Assembly (NCBI RefSeq): GCF_902167145.1
Contig: NW_023367371.1
Coordinates: 55,144-119,143 of the forward strand
DNA from: Zea mays
Lineage: Eukaryota > Streptophyta > Magnoliopsida > Poales > Poaceae
Direction: 5' to 3'
DNA: 64,000 bases
Shown: positions 62,096-64,000 of the stretch, piece by piece
Numbering within the stretch: position 1 is the stretch's first letter
How the letters are laid out: every line of letters starts with the position of its first letter
Translations under genes and position numbers: made by a program
Notes under the pieces: generated by a model
Database searches by the model: none
What the model saw: the letters and a program-made list of their open reading frames with translations, nothing else
Told to the model about the DNA's origin: nothing

Positions 62096-64000
62096 AAATG
62101 GTCTCCACCAGAAATCCAAGAATGTGATCTACGACAAGGAAACATATGTGGGGTGAGGTGTATGAGCCTCTAGTCGACGATCAATGGCCACACAACCCCA
62201 ATTTTTGTCGAAAATAGCCATGAATGACCATTTTCAATAATACCGAAGGCTAACACCTACGGATTTTTGACCAAGAATTGGTCTCCTCCAGAAATCCAAG
62301 AATGTGATCTATGGCAAGGAAACATATGTGGGGTGAGGTGTATGAGCCTCTGGTCAACGATCAATGGCCACACAACCCCCATTTTGCCGAAAATAGCCAT
62401 GAATGACCATTTTCAATAATACCGAAGGCTAACACGTACGAGTTTTTAACCAAGAAATGGTCTCCACCAGACATCCAAGAATGTGATCTATGGCAAGGAA
62501 ACATATGTGGGGTGAGGTGTATGAGCCTCTGGTCGATGATCAATGGCCACACAACCCCCATTTTTGTCGAAAATAGCCATGAACGACCATTTTCAATAAT
62601 ATCGAAGGCTAACACCTACGGATTTTTGACCAAGAAATGGTCTCCACCAGAAATCCAAGAATGTGATCTATGGCAAAGAAACATATGTGGGGTGAGGTGT
62701 ATGAGCCTCTGGTCGACGATCAATGGCCACACAACCCCCATTTTTTATGAAAATAGCCATGAGCGACCATTTTCAATAATACTAGAGGCTAAGACCTACG
62801 GATTTTTGACCAAGAAATGGTCTCCACCAGAAATCCAAGAATGTGATCTATCGCAAGGAAACATATGTGGGGTGAGGTGTATGAGCCTCTGGTCGATGAT
62901 CAATGGCCACACAACCCCCATTTTTGTCGAAAATAGCCATGAATGACCATTTACAATAATACCGAAGGCTAACACCTACGGATTTTTGACCAAGAAATGG
63001 TCTCCACCAGAAATCCAAGAATGTGATCTACGACAAGGAAACATATGTGGGGTGAGGTGTATGAGCCTCTGGTCGACGATCAATGGCCACACAACCCCCA
63101 TTTTGCCGAAAATAGCCATGAGCGACCATTTTCAATAATATTAGAGGCTAAGACCTACGGATTTTTGACCAAGAAATGGTCTCCACCAGAAATCCAAGAA
63201 TGTGATCTATGGCAAGGAAACATATGTGGGGTGAGGTGTATGAGCCTCTGGTCGATGATCAATGGCCACACAACCCCCATTTTTGTCGAAAATAGCCATG
63301 AACGACCATTTTCAATAATATCGAAGGCTAACACCTACGGATTTTTGACCAAGAAATGGTCTCCACCAGAAATCCAAGGATGTGATCTACGACAAGGAAA
63401 CATATGTGGGGTGAGGTGTATGAGCCTCTGGTCGACGATCAATGGCCACACAACCCCCATTTTGCCGAAAATAGCCATGAATGACCATTTTCAATAATAC
63501 CGAAGGCTAACACCTACGGATTTTTGACCAAGAAATGGTCTCCACCAGAAATCCAAGAATGTGATCTATGGCAAGGAAACATATGTGGGGTGAGGTGTAC
63601 GAGCATCTGGTCGATGATCAATGGCCACACAACCCCCATTTTTGTCAAAAATTGCCATGAACGACTATTTTCAATAATACCGAAGGCTAACACCTACAGA
63701 TTTCTGACCAAGAAAACGTCTCCACCAAAAATCCAAAAATGTGATATATGGCAAGGAAACATATGTGGGGTGAGGTGTACGAGACTCTGGTCGATGATCA
63801 ATGGCCACACAACCCCCATTTTTGTCGAAAATAGCCATGAACGACATTTTCAATAATACCAAATGCTAACACCTACGGATTTTTGACCAAAAATGGTCTC
63901 CACCAGAAATCCAAAAATGTGATCTATGGCAAGGAAACATATGTGGGGTGAGGTGTACGAGCCTCTGGTCGATGATCAATGGCCACACAACCCCCATTTT
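62096..64000 (+). repeat. duplicated block, copy B (3,407-bp offset), cut by window end
   Basis: Second copy of the block at 58,690, keeping the order of the variant monomers, with small differences (for example AAGAAAACGTCTCC against AAGAAATCGTCTCC near 63,715). It probably continues past the window. Confidence 0.85.

Larger units (their letters stand above)
23824..64000. repeat. knob180 satellite array, right part
   Basis: The same 180-bp satellite resumes directly after the retrotransposon, beginning in the middle of the monomer that the element split, and runs to the window end without any other sequence class. Within it, point variants, small deletions and monomer order define several larger repeated blocks, annotated separately. 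Monomers differ from one another mostly by single-base changes, with near-identical copies inside the higher-order units. The array is open at the right edge, so its true length is unknown. Confidence 0.95.
54845..64000 (+). repeat. knob180 block, forward, to window end
   Basis: About 51 forward monomers with nested direct duplications at offsets 1,614, 2,153 and 3,407. A diagnostic two-monomer variant (GTCAAAAATTGCCATGAACG, then GACCAAGAAATCGTCTCC or close forms, then a 1-base loss giving GAACGACATTTTC) occurs at about 56,470-56,690, 58,085-58,300, 60,240-60,455 and 63,645-63,860. Confidence 0.92.

Noticed and set aside
1..64000. CENP-B box-like motif or centromeric satellite
   Set aside because: I found no TTCG....A..CGGG pattern in the monomer, and the monomer is knob180, not the 156-bp CentC. 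No TR-1 350-bp unit was seen either.

Overview
The window is plant heterochromatin. About 52,050 of its 64,000 bases are a tandem satellite with a monomer of about 180 bp. I recognise the monomer as the knob180 repeat of maize and its relatives; a typical stretch reads GGCCACACAACCCCCATTTT. That points to the genus Zea (maize or teosinte), with Tripsacum possible. I see no host protein gene, rRNA, tRNA or CRISPR array, and no second satellite such as TR-1 or CentC.

Layout: satellite fills 1-11869 and 23824-64000 (roughly 289 monomer equivalents). One LTR retrotransposon of 11,949 bp (11870-23818, + sense) interrupts a single monomer and is flanked by a 5-bp target duplication, TGGTG. The array is not a uniform head-to-tail run: the monomer orientation flips 18 times, giving 20 blocks from 169 bp to 15.8 kb. 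It carries higher-order structure: a 2,587-bp unit repeated about 2.9 times (33.19-40.73 kb), a 1,255-bp unit repeated about three times (42.34-46.13 kb), block duplications offset by 2,050, 2,153 and 3,407 bp in the last 14 kb, and an inverted repeat centred near 6,161. A longer 202-bp monomer subfamily with a 22-bp internal duplication is spread throughout.

The retrotransposon is a Ty3/gypsy chromovirus of the Tekay/Del type. It has about 4.04-kb LTRs that differ by roughly 14 substitutions and one C-tract length change (my count by eye), an initiator-methionine tRNA primer site and a purine tract. Its coding region is defective: a gag-position N-terminal ORF with an in-frame stop, the C-terminal end of a protease, then about 1.6 kb with no recognisable reverse transcriptase or RNase H, then an integrase core (D,D-35-E visible) separated by a frame change from the integrase C-terminus and a chromodomain. 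Near-identical LTRs with such a defective interior imply that it moved recently using proteins supplied in trans.

The most interesting signal is at the start of the internal region: the first ATG frame encodes a short basic peptide containing TARKS, resembling the histone H3 tail around K9. The same element encodes a chromodomain at the other end and sits inside a satellite that is H3K9-methylated in known maize knobs. The link between these facts is a hypothesis. The rest of the window is best read as a record of satellite rearrangement: unequal exchange, inverted duplication and segmental copying.
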